Position numbers and translations under genes: made by a program
Shown: positions 35,478 to 47,440 of the stretch, piece after piece
How positions within the stretch are numbered: the first letter of the stretch is position 1
How the letters are laid out: every line of letters starts with the position of its first letter
NCBI RefSeq assembly: GCF_019649055.1
Contig: NW_026570241.1
Location: 1,130,501 to 1,194,500 of the forward strand
Direction of reading: 5' to 3'
Length of the DNA: 64,000 nucleotides
Origin: Paramacrobiotus metropolitanus
Lineage: Eukaryota > Tardigrada > Eutardigrada > Parachela > Macrobiotidae
The notes under the pieces: generated by a model
The model's input: the letters and a program-made list of their open reading frames with translations, nothing else
Databases searched by the model: none
Told to the model about the DNA's origin: nothing

Positions 35478-36419
35478 ATGGATAACCAGACCGCGCGGCA
35501 AAATATATCCAGCGTTGAGGAAGCCAGTAGCATTTCCATGTGGGCGGACCTTTCGTTGAGTATCGCCGTGTTAATTACCAACCTGCCAGTTTTACTGATT
35601 TTCTTGATATCAAAACCGCTGCAGACGCCATTTGCAGTCTACATCATTTTTCTCTTAGTCTTCAATCTGCTCACCTACTGCGTTGTGGTCAACCCGATAG
35701 AAATATCCAGCGACGCCATCTCCAGCGCTTGGGCTTTAAATATGCCGGCGTGTATTGTCAACATTTACGGGAACTGGGTCATCACGGGAATGTCATCCTA
35801 TGCGCATCTCTTAATCGCTGTCAACCGTGTGTGGGCCATAGTGTCACCGGTATCCTACCGAAATCGGCATACAAAACGATTAGCGATTACTTTTTGCTGC
35901 GGTGTCTTAAGTGCACTGCACGTACTCTGTCTGCCGAATATTTTGTACAATCAGTTGACGTATTATCCCGGGTCGAATCCTTGTGGACTGGATGACACCA
36001 ACCCGGCGCAAGCCATCTGGATTTTTGCTAATTTCTTCCTGGTCTTCGATATACCGGTTATTGCGGTGGTGGGAGTGTGTCCATTTATATTGTACAAAAC
36101 CATTCGGCATCGGAAGGATCCTTTAAAGAATCTGAAAAATGATGGAGCGAGTAATTTTAGCGGGATACGAGGTGGAAAAGGAGAATCATCACGGGCGCTC
36201 TTTACCTTAACGGTTATGACCACAAGTCTTCTTATCTCGTGGGGACCGAATCAGTTGTACTGGACCATTAATTTTTTCCATCATTTGGAGCGACCATCTT
36301 GGCTGTATTTGGATCAGCTGTATAGCATTCAGGCGGTGGTGGATCCTGTAATTTTTGCATTATGTCTGCCGAATGTCCGTACATTTATATTGCGCGTTAT
36401 AAACCGCGCGACCAAATAG
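35478..36419 (+). CDS. Rhodopsin-type GPCR 5 (single exon, 313 aa)
   Basis: Intronless ORF of 942 bp. I chose ATG 35478 (M-D-N-Q-T-A-R-Q-N-I-S-S) because the open frame upstream lacks an ATG. Two N-glycosylation sites precede TM1. N-R-V-W-A-I-V follows TM3. TM6 carries L-I-S-W-G-P-N-Q-L-Y-W, and TM7 carries I-Q-A-V-V-D-P-V-I-F. The pseudogene at 46.6-47.4 kb is its direct paralogue. Plasma membrane receptor, ligand unknown. Confidence 0.85.
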   Translation: MDNQTARQNISSVEEASSISMWADLSLSIAVLITNLPVLLIFLISKPLQTPFAVYIIFLLVFNLLTYCVVVNPIEISSDAISSAWALNMPACIVNIYGNWVITGMSSYAHLLIAVNRVWAIVSPVSYRNRHTKRLAITFCCGVLSALHVLCLPNILYNQLTYYPGSNPCGLDDTNPAQAIWIFANFFLVFDIPVIAVVGVCPFILYKTIRHRKDPLKNLKNDGASNFSGIRGGKGESSRALFTLTVMTTSLLISWGPNQLYWTINFFHHLERPSWLYLDQLYSIQAVVDPVIFALCLPNVRTFILRVINRATK

Positions 36420-37232
36420 ATATACATTTGTTCGTCCCAAGGTTTTTTTGCAATTTGCTTGCACTTGTCCGATCGAACAAAATTTGTTTTCACGCTATTC
36501 TGTAGAAACTCCTGGGTAAAATAACTCGAAGATTTTACGAATCATCATAGTCATTTGAATAACGAATTTTAGGCGTTAAAAAGTCTTGACAGTTAATGGC
36601 TGATAAATTGTTCCACAAACTCATATCCTCGTATCTCCATGGACGTATACATTACCGATAATAATAATAATATTTCCAAGTTTTTCGTCGGCAAAGATAA
36701 CGGTGCAAGAATGCATTCCAACGGCAGGCTGATATCTTTGCTCGTTCAAGCCCAAATACACGGTGCTACCTGTCAGCAGGTCACGACGAGAATTAGCTAT
36801 CATAGCCTATCAATAATAATCTGAGACACGCACTTTTCTATTATACAGGTAGGTAGCACTTAAAACAGTGTTTGCTAATCTGTACAGATAAGCAGCTAAA
36901 GTTAAGTTTGGAACTCCTCGAACAAATCGTGCACTGCACTGTCGTAAACACACGATTTGACCGACTCGGGTCTTAATGAGATTAGAAAATGCTACATCGT
37001 ACCCGACTAACCTAAAAAGCGAACATACAGTAGTTAGTAACTCCTTTACTTTTGCAGGAGGAGAAAATCTTAATAATATATTGTTCCTTCTATCAGCCTC
37101 TTTGCCAGTTATCCAATAACCAGCACCGACAACTGCCACTTTTTTCGATTTGATATCATTTATGTTCCATCGGTGTTGAAAATTTGTTTTTGCTTTGTGA
37201 GTACAGAGTAGATGATCTACCACTGTAAGACG
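36420..37232. other. Intergenic upstream of BTB copy A
   Basis: A 146-codon antisense ORF (36810-37250) overlaps the start of the BTB gene and matches nothing I recognise. Treated as chance. Confidence 0.45.
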
Positions 37233-40187
37233 ATGAACCCTAACGCTCAAGCTATCGAATCAGTTTGGGGATGGCAGGGGCAACAATCCACCATTGCCAA
37301 TAGAGCCAGACACATTTTCGGGAAGGACATTTTAAGCGACGTCACCTTCCGGATCCAGCAACCCAATAGCCCCGTTGTGGACATCAAAGCGCATAAGTGA
37401 GATCACGGTTGGAGTTAAGACGTAGTATTTTACATAACCACCCAGAAGTATTGTGAGAAAAGTGTTCATAATTACTGACAGCGTACTTGATCTTTACAGA
37501 TTTCTGTTAGCCATGGGCAGTGCGGTGTTCGAAACGATGTTTTATGGTACAGTTAAAGAGACCAAAAATATCGTTAAAATCACTGACATGGATCCAGAGA
37601 CATTTAGAATTGTTTTAAGGTAGAGGTTACTTCAGTTACGTTTACTTCAATTGCGGCAATTACATACTGTACGCTTACTTCTGAAGAGGATTTATCTACA
37701 ATATCTGCATGTGTATGTTGCTGTGTATCTTATAGATACATCTATTATGACCAGATTGGCCCGTTCAACAAATTAACCGCATTCTCTGCTCTTTATGCCG
37801 CGAAAAAATACGGCATCCCAATTTTGAAAAACGCCTGCGATCAGTACTTGAGACAAAATATAGCTGCCGATAATTGTCTGGCTTGGTTTGTTCAGGTATT
37901 ATTTGCTGATGGAATTAAAGTAAAATTATGAACTGTCCAGAGTGTACATACTACATAGCACAAAACTGAGGTACTGATGTATGCAGACAATTTTAATAAT
38001 CAACAAATTCCAGTCATATGTGCCATATCCAGCCGACTCAGACTGGAATAGTATATTTAACTTCAATATTTGATTGAATCGTGGATGGTCCAGTTTACCT
38101 TTTACCGTATATGCTGTCCGTAATATTTCACCTAGGCAAGGCTGTATGATGAAACCAACTTGGAGAAGTTCTGTTTGGAAAAAATTGATGTATGGGGAGC
38201 ATCTGTACTGCATTCCGCAGATTTTTTGGAAATTGACCGGGAGGTTTTGTCAGTAATCTTACGTCGCGACACTTTAAAGGTCAAAGAGGTGGATGTATAC
38301 AATGCAGTTATGAAGTATGTACGACGTGGAGAGATTTGAAATGTGCGTTTTATTGTAACTTAACCTGGAACTGTAATCAAGGCTAATAAAACTTGAAATT
38401 TTTAGATGGGTGAAGCATCAGTGTGAACAGCAAAAAATCGATTTTACTGGAGCCAACCAGCGGTCGGTTTTGGGGGATGCACTCTTCCTAATAAGATTTC
38501 CTACGATGACTTCCGAGGAGGTTGCTACTGGACCCGCCAAGGTTTACTGCATTATTTAATTTTCGACTACTCAGGATTTGATCAGCTTATCAAGTTCAAC
38601 TAAATGACTTGCGCAATACCAAAATGAGTTATTTTTAAAGTTTTAACATTAGACAGTTATAACTGTGTATAATTTTGGGCAACACTAACCAACTGACCTT
38701 TAAGTTACCATTGATTTAATTGTCGGTCCGACGGACCGGATGTATCTGAGAGAGTACACTACTCTAGTCCTGTCTGATGTACTTCCGTTCCGTTAGACGG
38801 GAAGTCAATAGTTTGTCATGGAGAATGATTTTTTTCAATTAATTTTTATGCCGCTTATATGGTTTGCAGTCGGGCGCGTTACTGGCAGAAGAAATCAGTC
38901 AGCTTTTTCAGTTTTGGTTCGCCAAGATTGCGCTTCCAGAGAAGTTCATCCATCGAATGAGACATGGCAACGAGACAGAAGTGGCTATTTCTAGGTTTGA
39001 TAGTACGAATAGCATGGAAAATTGGACGTACATGGCTGGGTTTCCCGATGTGATAAGGTACATACAGATCTTCTGAATAGGGGAAATTCCATTTCGCGTT
39101 ATAAACACCTTGGCTGTAGGCACTGCTCTAATTGTCCGCCCAGAGTTTCGCGGCTTGGTTGCACATATAGCGTCTATGCAGCCGTATGGTAGTGCTCCGG
39201 GCAGATGACTGCATGGAGCAGAACGGGGAAGGTGTGTAGGGCGATACTGAGTTCGCCCTGCATACGTGCATCAGAAACCAAGTTATCAACAGATTAATAT
39301 CTTTTGGATTTTGTGCAGGTTCTCTGTCACATCCATTCTGAAGATTCACAATGCAAATTTAGTAAGATGTCGTACAACAGTTATTTTACGCACATAAGTA
39401 CATAGATTGCGAAGCCTATCTCACCACTCAGGGATAATTTTTTGTGATCAAAGGGCGGCCCGACGGCGACAATTAACTTGGTTGCTATTGGTTTGTTTAT
39501 CCAAAATCCACTTCCTGCCGGCGTTGCGTGCACTGCCGCTATCAAAATATACGAATATGAAAGAGTAAGCGTTCGTGGATATTATAGAGACCAGCCACGG
39601 GAACTAGAAAGCTTCCGACAAATATGGAATATTCCCGGTCATACGAATTCAACTACTGCAAAATTTAAATTTGGCTCAGCCTTTCCAGTAATGCCCGAAA
39701 AACAATATGCCCTCTCGCTGGAAATTAAAGTAAGCGAGTTATTCAGCAAAGGCACTAAATGATGTCAAACTATGGGCAAGGATGAGAAAGTTTATATTGA
39801 ATTGAAGGGCATGCAACAATCGGTCTATGGTACAACCGGGAAATCAACTGTGACCACTTCTTCTGGGAATTGTGCACTATCTGTACAATTCTTCGACACT
39901 CTAGATCCAGAATGTATGCATAATGCAAGTCATACAAAATACAGTCATTTATTTAACATGCACATTACCTGATGGTTAGTTGCATTTCTGCAGAATACAT
40001 GCTAAAAATCGGAATGTGAATGCTTGTAGATGACCGCCAACGAAATAGCAGCATGCACGGATATTACTCCAATCAAAGACAAATTGGCTATAATCCAAAA
40101 AATGGAAGTAGTACGTGCGGGACAACAAGTGCTACTAACGGACAATTTCCTCAACTTTACTTTACAGTAGAAGAACCAGCGGCGTAA
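37233..40187 (+). CDS. BTB-BACK-PHR protein, copy A (intact, 509 aa)
   Basis: Ten exons: 37233-37396, 37500-37619, 37736-37895, 38136-38314, 38406-38541, 38870-39057, 39319-39361, 39454-39729, 39808-39913, 40030-40187. They total 1530 bp (509 codons plus stop) with GT-AG junctions in consistent phases. Exons 1-3 encode a BTB domain (D-I-L-S-D-V-T-F, K-A-H-K, G-S-A-V-F-E-T-M-F-Y, Y-G-I-P-I-L). Exons 4-6 encode a BACK-type helical region (F-L-E-I-D, L-R-R-D-T-L, A-N-Q-R-S-V-L-G-D-A-L-F-L-I-R-F-P). Exons 7-10 encode a PHR domain (I-N-L-V-A-I-G-L-F-I-Q-N-P-L-P, F-P-Q-L-Y-F). This is the architecture of BTBD1/2/3/6, Cullin-3 substrate adaptors. The adaptor role here is inferred from the family. 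Confidence 0.85.
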
Positions 40188-40700
40188 AGACCATTAATTT
40201 GTTCGGCAAGGGTTGAGGTGCGCCGAAGTGAACCTTTCAGTGTTCAAATAACGCCAAGTTCCTAAGCACATCCGGCACATAAAGGTTGAATTAGCAGTTC
40301 TATGTGCAACAATTAATGAATAGTCTACATGTATGATTACAGAAAGTAAATTAAATACGATTGCTTAATTAGCTTCTAGCGAGAAACAGAAAAGACATCC
40401 AATTACAGTACACAGAACACAATTTCGACTAACCGCATGCAGTACCATTTTGGGCGTACTATTATTACTTATTGCATAATTTTACTTATTACTTACTCTT
40501 ATTATCTGAACTTATAACTCGTACATTTATTGCACGCAGCCCCTTTCCAGCTAATGTGGCATACTGCGCTGTAGTGTCTCAAAAAACATGCTCTATCACT
40601 CCAAAGTCCAAACTACGGTAAGTGTAATAGTCATAAAACGCCACAAACTGCAAGGCTAAAATAACCTTAATTAAATATAACTTCAAAATTTTGAGCGCAT
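40188..40700. other. 3' flank of BTB copy A
   Basis: No gene seen. AT-rich, leading into the duplicated exon relics at 40.7 kb. Confidence 0.5.
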
Positions 40701-40710
40701 GGAGCATCGT

Positions 40711-41035
40711 GTTATGGTACAACTGGGAAGCCATCAGAAACCATCTTCGGCGAACTGCTCACTCATAGTGCAGTTCTTCGATGCCCATGATCCAAATGTA
40801 CTCATACTGATATCAGTTTTATTAGATTAATAAAACAAATGCACTAACTCACTAGCGCATGGTAAAAATCGTTATTTTTTTGTTTTTTAGACGAGCACCA
40901 GCAGATTAGCAATAATAACATCTACGGGGATGGTTATGGTAATTACAGACAAACTGTCTACTTATAATACAAGCGGAACAACAACTACTGCTAGCGCACA
41001 ATTTTCCTCACTTTTATTTCGAAGTACCTTAACAC
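40711..41035 (+). pseudogene. Duplicated relic of PHR exons 9-10
   Basis: The sequence 40711-40800 resembles exon 9 of copy A (TATGGTACAACTGGGAA, then TTCTTCGATGCC and GATCCAAATGTA). After a short intron with a TTTTTTAG acceptor, 40891-41035 resembles exon 10 (D-E-H-Q-Q, then G-T-T-T-T-A-S-A-Q-F-S). Frames are broken. No other exons accompany it. A partial downstream duplication of the BTB gene. Confidence 0.65.
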
Positions 41036-41318
41036 GCTATGCCATCGTAACCGCTACAGCTGTGGGAGCCGAACAGAACGTTATTACCTGTCTTTCTCGT
41101 GCACTGAATTTTTTTTATTATTCTTCCAGATGAAATAAAGTCATCGCTCCTTTTTCTTCCCTTTCGATATACAGAGTAGAATACCTTTAGACTTCAGTAC
41201 TTGCATGCTCGCACAGAGTTCAGTGCTTCTCTGCGCAGATGGCAAAGTACCGTGCTTACACAAAACGCGGCGTATCATCATATTATATGTACGTACCGAT
41301 GAGCAGTGATATAATGGT

Positions 41319-41852
41319 ATAGTAAAACCTGCGTACTTGGAACACCTGCGGTTCCAAATTTTTCGTTCAATGTAGACGCCTGTTCAATGTACAGAACAGC
41401 TGCGCCCAGGGGGACCGCCCTTGGAAACAGTGCTTTAGCGCTCTAAAGCTGCCCCTGAGGGCGAACAGGCGCCGCCTCAAGGGGGACAGCCCCGCTAGCA
41501 AGCCTTGTTTACGCTATTTTCGCGCATAACAAATCAAAATCTGTAGGCATTCGCTATTTACAACTTTGACACCAGTGAACTCTGGTCCGTTAAGGGCTGT
41601 TTTTGTGTTTTTTCGCTGTCGAAACCAGATTCCGGCGCTTTGTTCATTTTCAAAAGGTCTAAATATTAGTAAATAATTAGATTCGTTCCAGCTAATTTGT
41701 TCAATGTTCACTTTAGGGAAGTGTTCAATATACGCGAGGTCCCCCCTGTGTTATAGTCTACGAGACGCGCCGGTTCCGTATTCCGTAATGACCGTTCAAT
41801 ATACACCAGTGTTCAATTTACGCGAGTGTTCAAAGTCAGAGGTTTTACTGTA
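41319..41852. mobile_element. Mariner/pogo-like MITE, about 530 bp
   Basis: The left end reads TATAGTAAAACCTGCGTACTTGGAACAC; the right end is the complement of TACAGTAAAACCTCTGACTTTGAACAC. Both abut TA. The inverted AGTAAAACCT termini and TA targets are typical of Tc1/mariner-pogo elements. Repeated TTCAATRTA words occur near both ends. There is no transposase ORF, so it is non-autonomous. Confidence 0.75.
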
Positions 41853-42091
41853 TGTGCTTTCGCTTGCACTCCTGCACTATCAGGTGATTTTACACGGGCT
41901 GACGGACACCTCCTAATAGGCAATAATGGTTCCTTGCTGATTCCTGTGATTTTTTGTGCGTCCTATTTTTCGATCAGTTTAAATAAAGTGTTGTAAATCT
42001 GCATGCAGAAGTGATTCAGTTTCTCAGCATCGTTCTGAAGAGAATCGGGAAGCCAATTTTGTTTTCGCACTTTGGCAACCATTGCGTTACG

Positions 42092-44960
42092 ATGGACCCT
42101 AATGCTCAACCTGTGGAGCCCATTTGGGGATGGTAGAGTCAGCAGTCCACGATAGCCAACAGAACCAAGCACATTTTCGGGAAGGATATTTTGAGCGATG
42201 TCACTTTCCGGATCCAGCAACCCAACAGTCCTAAAGTCGACATTAAAGCACACAAGTAAGCTACTGCGGTGTTTCGAAGGAAATTCAGTTAACTAACAGC
42301 TGAGTAGTTTAGAGAAAAACTAAGATTATTAGCTGATATGATGTTCAAACGTTTATGATAAAAGTAAAACGAATGCTGCTTATCAACAAGTTACAAGCCC
42401 GAAGAAAGCACATTTTGTCGCAAGTACTGCTCGCAAGCGTCCTTCTCGTCCTTCAGATGCGGGATACCATACTTTTTCGCGGCATAAAGAGTCGAAAATG
42501 CGGTGGATTTGTTGAAGGGTCCAATTTGATCGTAATAAGTGTACCTACCAGGTTGTACAACATTGTTAACGTAGATCACATGTCGCCTTGCGCTTGCAGT
42601 AACCGTGTAGCGCATGTACAATACAGCAGTCAGGGTAAGCGCGCTTTACCTTAAAACGATTTCGAACGTCTCTGAGTCCATGTCAGTAATTTTAACGACG
42701 TTCGTAGTTTCCTTCATAGTGCCGTAGAACATCGTTTCAAAAACCGCACTGCCCATGGACAAGAGAAATCTGCAAAATCTCGTGTTTTAAGAAACATAAT
42801 TGTCTGGCTTGGTTTATTCAGGTGAGTAGTTTTCACTTAATGGATTGGTTTGTTTTGAATACTTTGTTTTGGTTAGCAAATGGTTCAGTACTTCAAAGTA
42901 TACTCTGTAATACTAACTTGCAAACTGCTTAAGAGTAGCCAAGATCTTAATACGTGGGTGATTCGTTGTTCAAAAAGAGTGAACACGGTCCGTTGTTCAG
43001 AAAAGTCGAAGTACTGTACGTAATCGTATTCCTGCTCTTAGTCGGCGCTAGATTCGTATTCTTTAAGTTGTTTGAATCATAGATGTTCGGCATTGCGATA
43101 TAAAATTATCTGTGCATGGTTGTATCTAGGCGCGGCTGTACGGCGAAACCAGCTTGGAAAACTTTTGCTTGGAGAAGATTGATTTATGGGCAGCATCCGT
43201 ACTGCATTCCGCCGATTTCCTGGAAATTGACTTGGAGGTGTTGCAAATCATTTTACGTCGCGACACTCTAAAGGTCAAAGAGGTGGATGTGTGCAATGCC
43301 GTTACGAAGTATGTACAGCATTATCTTCCTATTCATGCAGGCGTTGACAGTAACTCTAGCCGTTCGTTTTGGCGTGGTTACCTACTGACTAGATCTTGCT
43401 TGTTAGCGTTTCTAACTGAACCTCTTGAAGACAAAATCGGCAAATTTGTACATTTTCTGCAAATTCGACAAATCATTCCGTAGATTTCGAGAAATTTGTA
43501 AGTTTTCTGCAAATTCTAGATGGGCCAAGCATCGATGTGAGCAGGATAAACTTGATCCTACCGGAGCCAACCAGCGGTCGGTTTTAGGGGATGCTCTGTT
43601 TCTGATACGATTCCCTGTTATGACGCCCGAAGATGTTGCAAGTGGACCCCTCAAGATTCCAGATATCTAGCGTGTCTATTATGTTTAGCGATTAACCATT
43701 TCTTCAATTCATTACTTATATGGCTTGCACATTATGTAATGCCCATTTTTAAGGTTTTTGATGACCAGTCAATATAACAGCGAACAATCTAAAATGCTTG
43801 AGTTCAACAGAAAGTCAGCTTACTCATTCGTTCTAATTTATGATGTTCATTTACGTACTTTGCAGTCGGGCTTGTTACTGGACAAAGAAAGTAGTCAGCT
43901 TTTTCAGTACTAGTTCGCCAAAGCACCATTGCCCCAGAAATTCAGAAGCAGCCTACGAGTCGGGAGCCACACAGAGGTGATGATCTCCAGGTTGGGCAGC
44001 ACCACCAGCAGCTCGGCAGCACATCTTGGGAGTACAGAGCCGGTTATCCCGATGTCATCAAGTATTTACTATCTCGTATACAACCGACAGAAGCAAAGCA
44101 CTGACAGCCCATTCTGATCTTTTTAGGTTTTCTGTCACCTCCACCCCAAAATCACACAATGCAGACTCGGTACAGCTTTAGCTTAATACATGCACTTGTA
44201 CATATACCTGTTTTTAATGATTGGTTGACTAGATAGCGAAGGTTGTTTAATCACTAATGGACAACAAATTTTATATACTTACAGAGTGTGACGTCGATTA
44301 ACCTGGCTGCTGTTGGTTTTTTTCGTGCAAAATCCACTTCCTACCGGCGATGTGTGTACTGCAACCATCAGAATTTATGTTTATGAAAATGACAAAATTC
44401 GTGGATATTACAAAGACCAGCCAAAAGAACTGGAAGATTTTCGCCAAACGTGGACCATTCCCCACCACATAAACTCAACCACTGCTAAAATCGAGCTGAA
44501 ACAAGCCTTTCCGGTAGTACCCAGTACGCCTTACAACTGCAGATTGCAGTAAGTGGATAGTAGAAACTGATGTGCAACTTGCAAGCATGGGCGTGGTAAA
44601 ATTAATATTGATGTTGAATTGATTATAGGGCATGCAACAGTCTTGTTTTGGTACCAACGGGAGAGGTGGAGTAACCGCGTCTGCTGCAGATTGTTCGCTC
44701 TTGGTGCAGTTCTCCGATGGTCTGGATCCAGAATGTAAGCATGCTGCAAAAGGGTGTTATTAATGTTTTGTGCAGCTTTAATGGTTGGTTGTGCATGCTG
44801 ACAATCGGAATTTTTATATTTTAGATGAACGCAGACAAAATAATGCCGGATACTCTTGTAACAGAGACCTGGCTATAACGAAGCGCTCCGAAGCTATGAA
44901 TGCGGGACCACAACTGTTACTAGAGGACAGTTTCCTCAGCTCTATTTCGAAGTGGCCTAA
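42092..44960 (+). pseudogene. BTB-BACK-PHR copy B, with exons 2-3 inverted
   Basis: Exon 1 (42092-42255) matches copy A but has TAG at 42134-42136 where copies A, C and D have CAG. Exon 2 (42650-42769) and most of exon 3 (about 42415-42544) lie on the opposite strand. The tail of exon 3 (to 42821, N-C-L-A-W-F-I-Q) is back on the plus strand. Exons 4 (43130-43308), 5 (43520-43655), 6 (43866-44061), 7 (44127-44169), 8 (44285-44548), 9 (44629-44734) and 10 (44825-44960) follow. Other lesions are a lost donor after exon 5 (AAG-ATTCC), a W-to-TAG stop plus an 8-bp length excess in exon 6, an extra T in a T-run in exon 8, and a shift in exon 10. Clearly nonfunctional. Confidence 0.85.
42410..42790 (-). 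other. Local inversion inside BTB copy B
   Basis: Minus-strand exon 3 (about 42415-42544) and exon 2 (42650-42769) keep acceptor and donor signals (TTTGCAG and GTAAAG) read on the minus strand. The right breakpoint falls within exon 3, between Q-N-V and N-C-L-A-W, both halves of which are present in opposite orientation. The inverted exon 3 carries an extra D-E-K triplet. Confidence 0.85.
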
Positions 44961-46557
44961 CCATTTGGCATCAAGAGTGTTTGCACCGGATTTTGTAGAT
45001 ACGTTCTGTATAAGCTCAAGGTTCACGCTGATGTTTTGCTGCATCCTTGTGTTATTCTTTTCGTCCTTTGAACTCCTTTCGTATCGCTAAATTTCGGTTT
45101 TCGAACTGTTGCGGAAAATAGGTGCTTCATTCGTTTTAAAAGTGCGATTACGCGTAAACTGAATAAAACCCTCTGTTCATTTTTAATGGGGCTATCTGAA
45201 GAGCGACAAGTATAATGTATGACAAAAAGAAGTTTATGGCTCGTTTAGCACATACTGCGCAGACAAGCGCTTCTCTGTTCGAGCCCAGTGCTGGCGCCTG
45301 GCGATTGTGATGCGAACCGGTTTTCCTCTTTCAGACTGTTCTCCGTTGATGAATGTTGCAGTGTTCGTTCTCCGTATTGTAATTTGGTTTTATAAAGTGT
45401 ATTAACGTGCGCTTTCTTGCACATTGCACTGATACATTTGTTCGGTATACAATGAACGCTACAGTCAGCATCTGCTACCATCAGAATTTGGAAACATGAT
45501 GTAACAGCAAACAATACATAATTGCTAAGCTTGCATTTTTGGGTCCCGTTTGAAATATACTTACTTATAAACTACAAGCATGGGAAACCACAACGACACA
45601 ACAATGTCATTATCAGCAGTAACAATCGACTTACTCCCGCCGCTAGGTCATTCTCTGTAAAGATCATGAGTCTTCCGTGTCATTAGCAAAATCATAAGTA
45701 TTCAACCCAGTAACCCAGCTGCATGGCCAAGAGTTTTGGTCTGTTCAAAGAACGGTACTATCCAAAACGCATCCGGCAATTTCCGGCTTACAAAGAATAA
45801 TTTTGGAATTTTTTGGGTTATCAATTAATGTGAATACGTTGGCAGCCGAAACGGATTCTCACGCCCAGTATATGTAAACTAATTTTGTAGGAGGCGCCTA
45901 ACGGTTGTTTCCTTAAGGATATAGTAAAGGTCAACATGCCTGTTCCAAGACTTCTTCTTATACGGGCACGTGCATGATAGCTGATCACATGCGCCGCAAA
46001 ACAGGATTCATTGTTTGTTTAAAGCATCCTAAATTTAATTGTCACATTACAGACTGATTTCCATCAGAGTCTGTCGGTAAATACAAATTGCGTTTTCAGC
46101 GGAAAAAGATGCCCTCGATTAGAAAGCGTGCAAGAGAGGAAGTAGCTAGGGCTGCTGGTTGACTTGAGACCGCTCCACAGAAATCCCATGCCGGGATTAA
46201 GAGCGGGTGTATCTGTACATTATAAAGAGACCGTGGTACATTATTACCAAGTCTGGCGCCAGTAGCCAAGCACACCTTTGGGAATTGGGATACTGATGTT
46301 TGACCGAGTTTTAGTTGAATGATTTCGCTTCTCACTTAGCTTGCGGATATTATAATCACTCGTCACAGACCTTCCCAGAGCCTTTACTATTTGCAAAGTT
46401 GGGAAAATTTTCAGCCGCTGCAAAAAAAAAACTTTGCGACGCGGAACAAAAGTTATTGTTTCGTCGCTGAAGACTGAAAATAACCCGTAATGCTACCACG
46501 AGGCTGCAGCGGTTAAATACGACTGTGGTGGATCTATCAACAAACACATCGTTGTGG
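44961..46557. other. Intergenic, no gene seen
   Basis: No exon recognised in about 1.6 kb. Confidence 0.45.
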
Positions 46558-47440
46558 ATCGAACTCTCCTTATCAACCATGATCCTGGTTACAAATCTTC
46601 CACTGCTGGTCGTCTTTTCGCTCACAAGCAGCTCCAAAACGCTTTCAGCGTCTACATCGTTTCCTATTGACCTTTAATCTTCTCACTTACTGCATAATTG
46701 GGAATCCGGTGGAAATGTACAGAAAAGCCGTTGCCAATGAGTGGGTCGTGGGCTTGACGGCTTGTATCGTTAACATCTTTGCTAACTGAGTGACAACCGG
46801 AATGTCCGCTTATTGCCATTTTTTTGATTGCTGCTAACCGCGTGTGGGCTATTGTGTCACCGGTAACGTATCGTGGAAGGCACACGAAAAAATTAGCGAT
46901 TGCGTTGTGTATTGGTGTATTCATGATGCTCCATATCCTCTGCATTCCGAACATTGTGTGCAATCAACTACATTGCAGCTCGATACCAGATTACTGCGGA
47001 TTAAATGATTCCAGTACGGTGCAAGCTGCCTGCATTTTCGCTAATTTCTTCGTCGTGTTCGACATTCCGGCAATTGCAGTGATAGGCGTCTGCCCATTCA
47101 TCCTGTATAACGCTTTTCAACGCCGCAGTGGAGAGCGTCAGATTAGCGATTTCAACGGGCACCGCAGTGAACACTCAGGGGATTCATCGCGTGCACTTTT
47201 CACCTTAACAGTTATGACGCTAAGTCTCCTGGTTTGCTGGGGACCTAATAAATGGTACTGGACAATTAATTTCTTTTTCCGCATGAAGCGTCCATCTTGG
47301 CTTTACCTCGGCCAGCTGCACAGTGCACACTCTACAAGCTGTTGTGGATCCGATAATCTTTGGTTTCTGTCTGCCTGATGTCCGACAGCATTTGCTACGG
47401 TTTTTCACATTTAACTGGAAAACGCGAATTCAAACAGCGA
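46558..47440 (+). pseudogene. Rhodopsin-type GPCR 6, pseudogene of receptor 5 type
   Basis: Aligns with receptor 5 from TM1 (S-L-S-T-M-I-L-V-T-N-L-P-L-L) to the tail. Frame changes occur after TM1 (around 46630-46660), near 46815 and at about 47325 (Q-L-H-S-A shifting to L-Q-A-V-V-D-P-I-I-F). A TGA replaces the tryptophan of Y-G-N-W in TM3. The largest open piece is 46824-47378, with N-R-V-W-A-I-V-S-P, W-G-P-N-K-W-Y-W and TM4-TM6. No intron is present, as in receptor 5. It sits between BTB copies B and C, away from the main receptor cluster. Confidence 0.85.

Noticed and set aside
36810-37250. 146-codon minus-strand ORF overlapping the start of BTB copy A
   Set aside because: No recognisable domain, no splice partners, and antisense to a well-supported exon.
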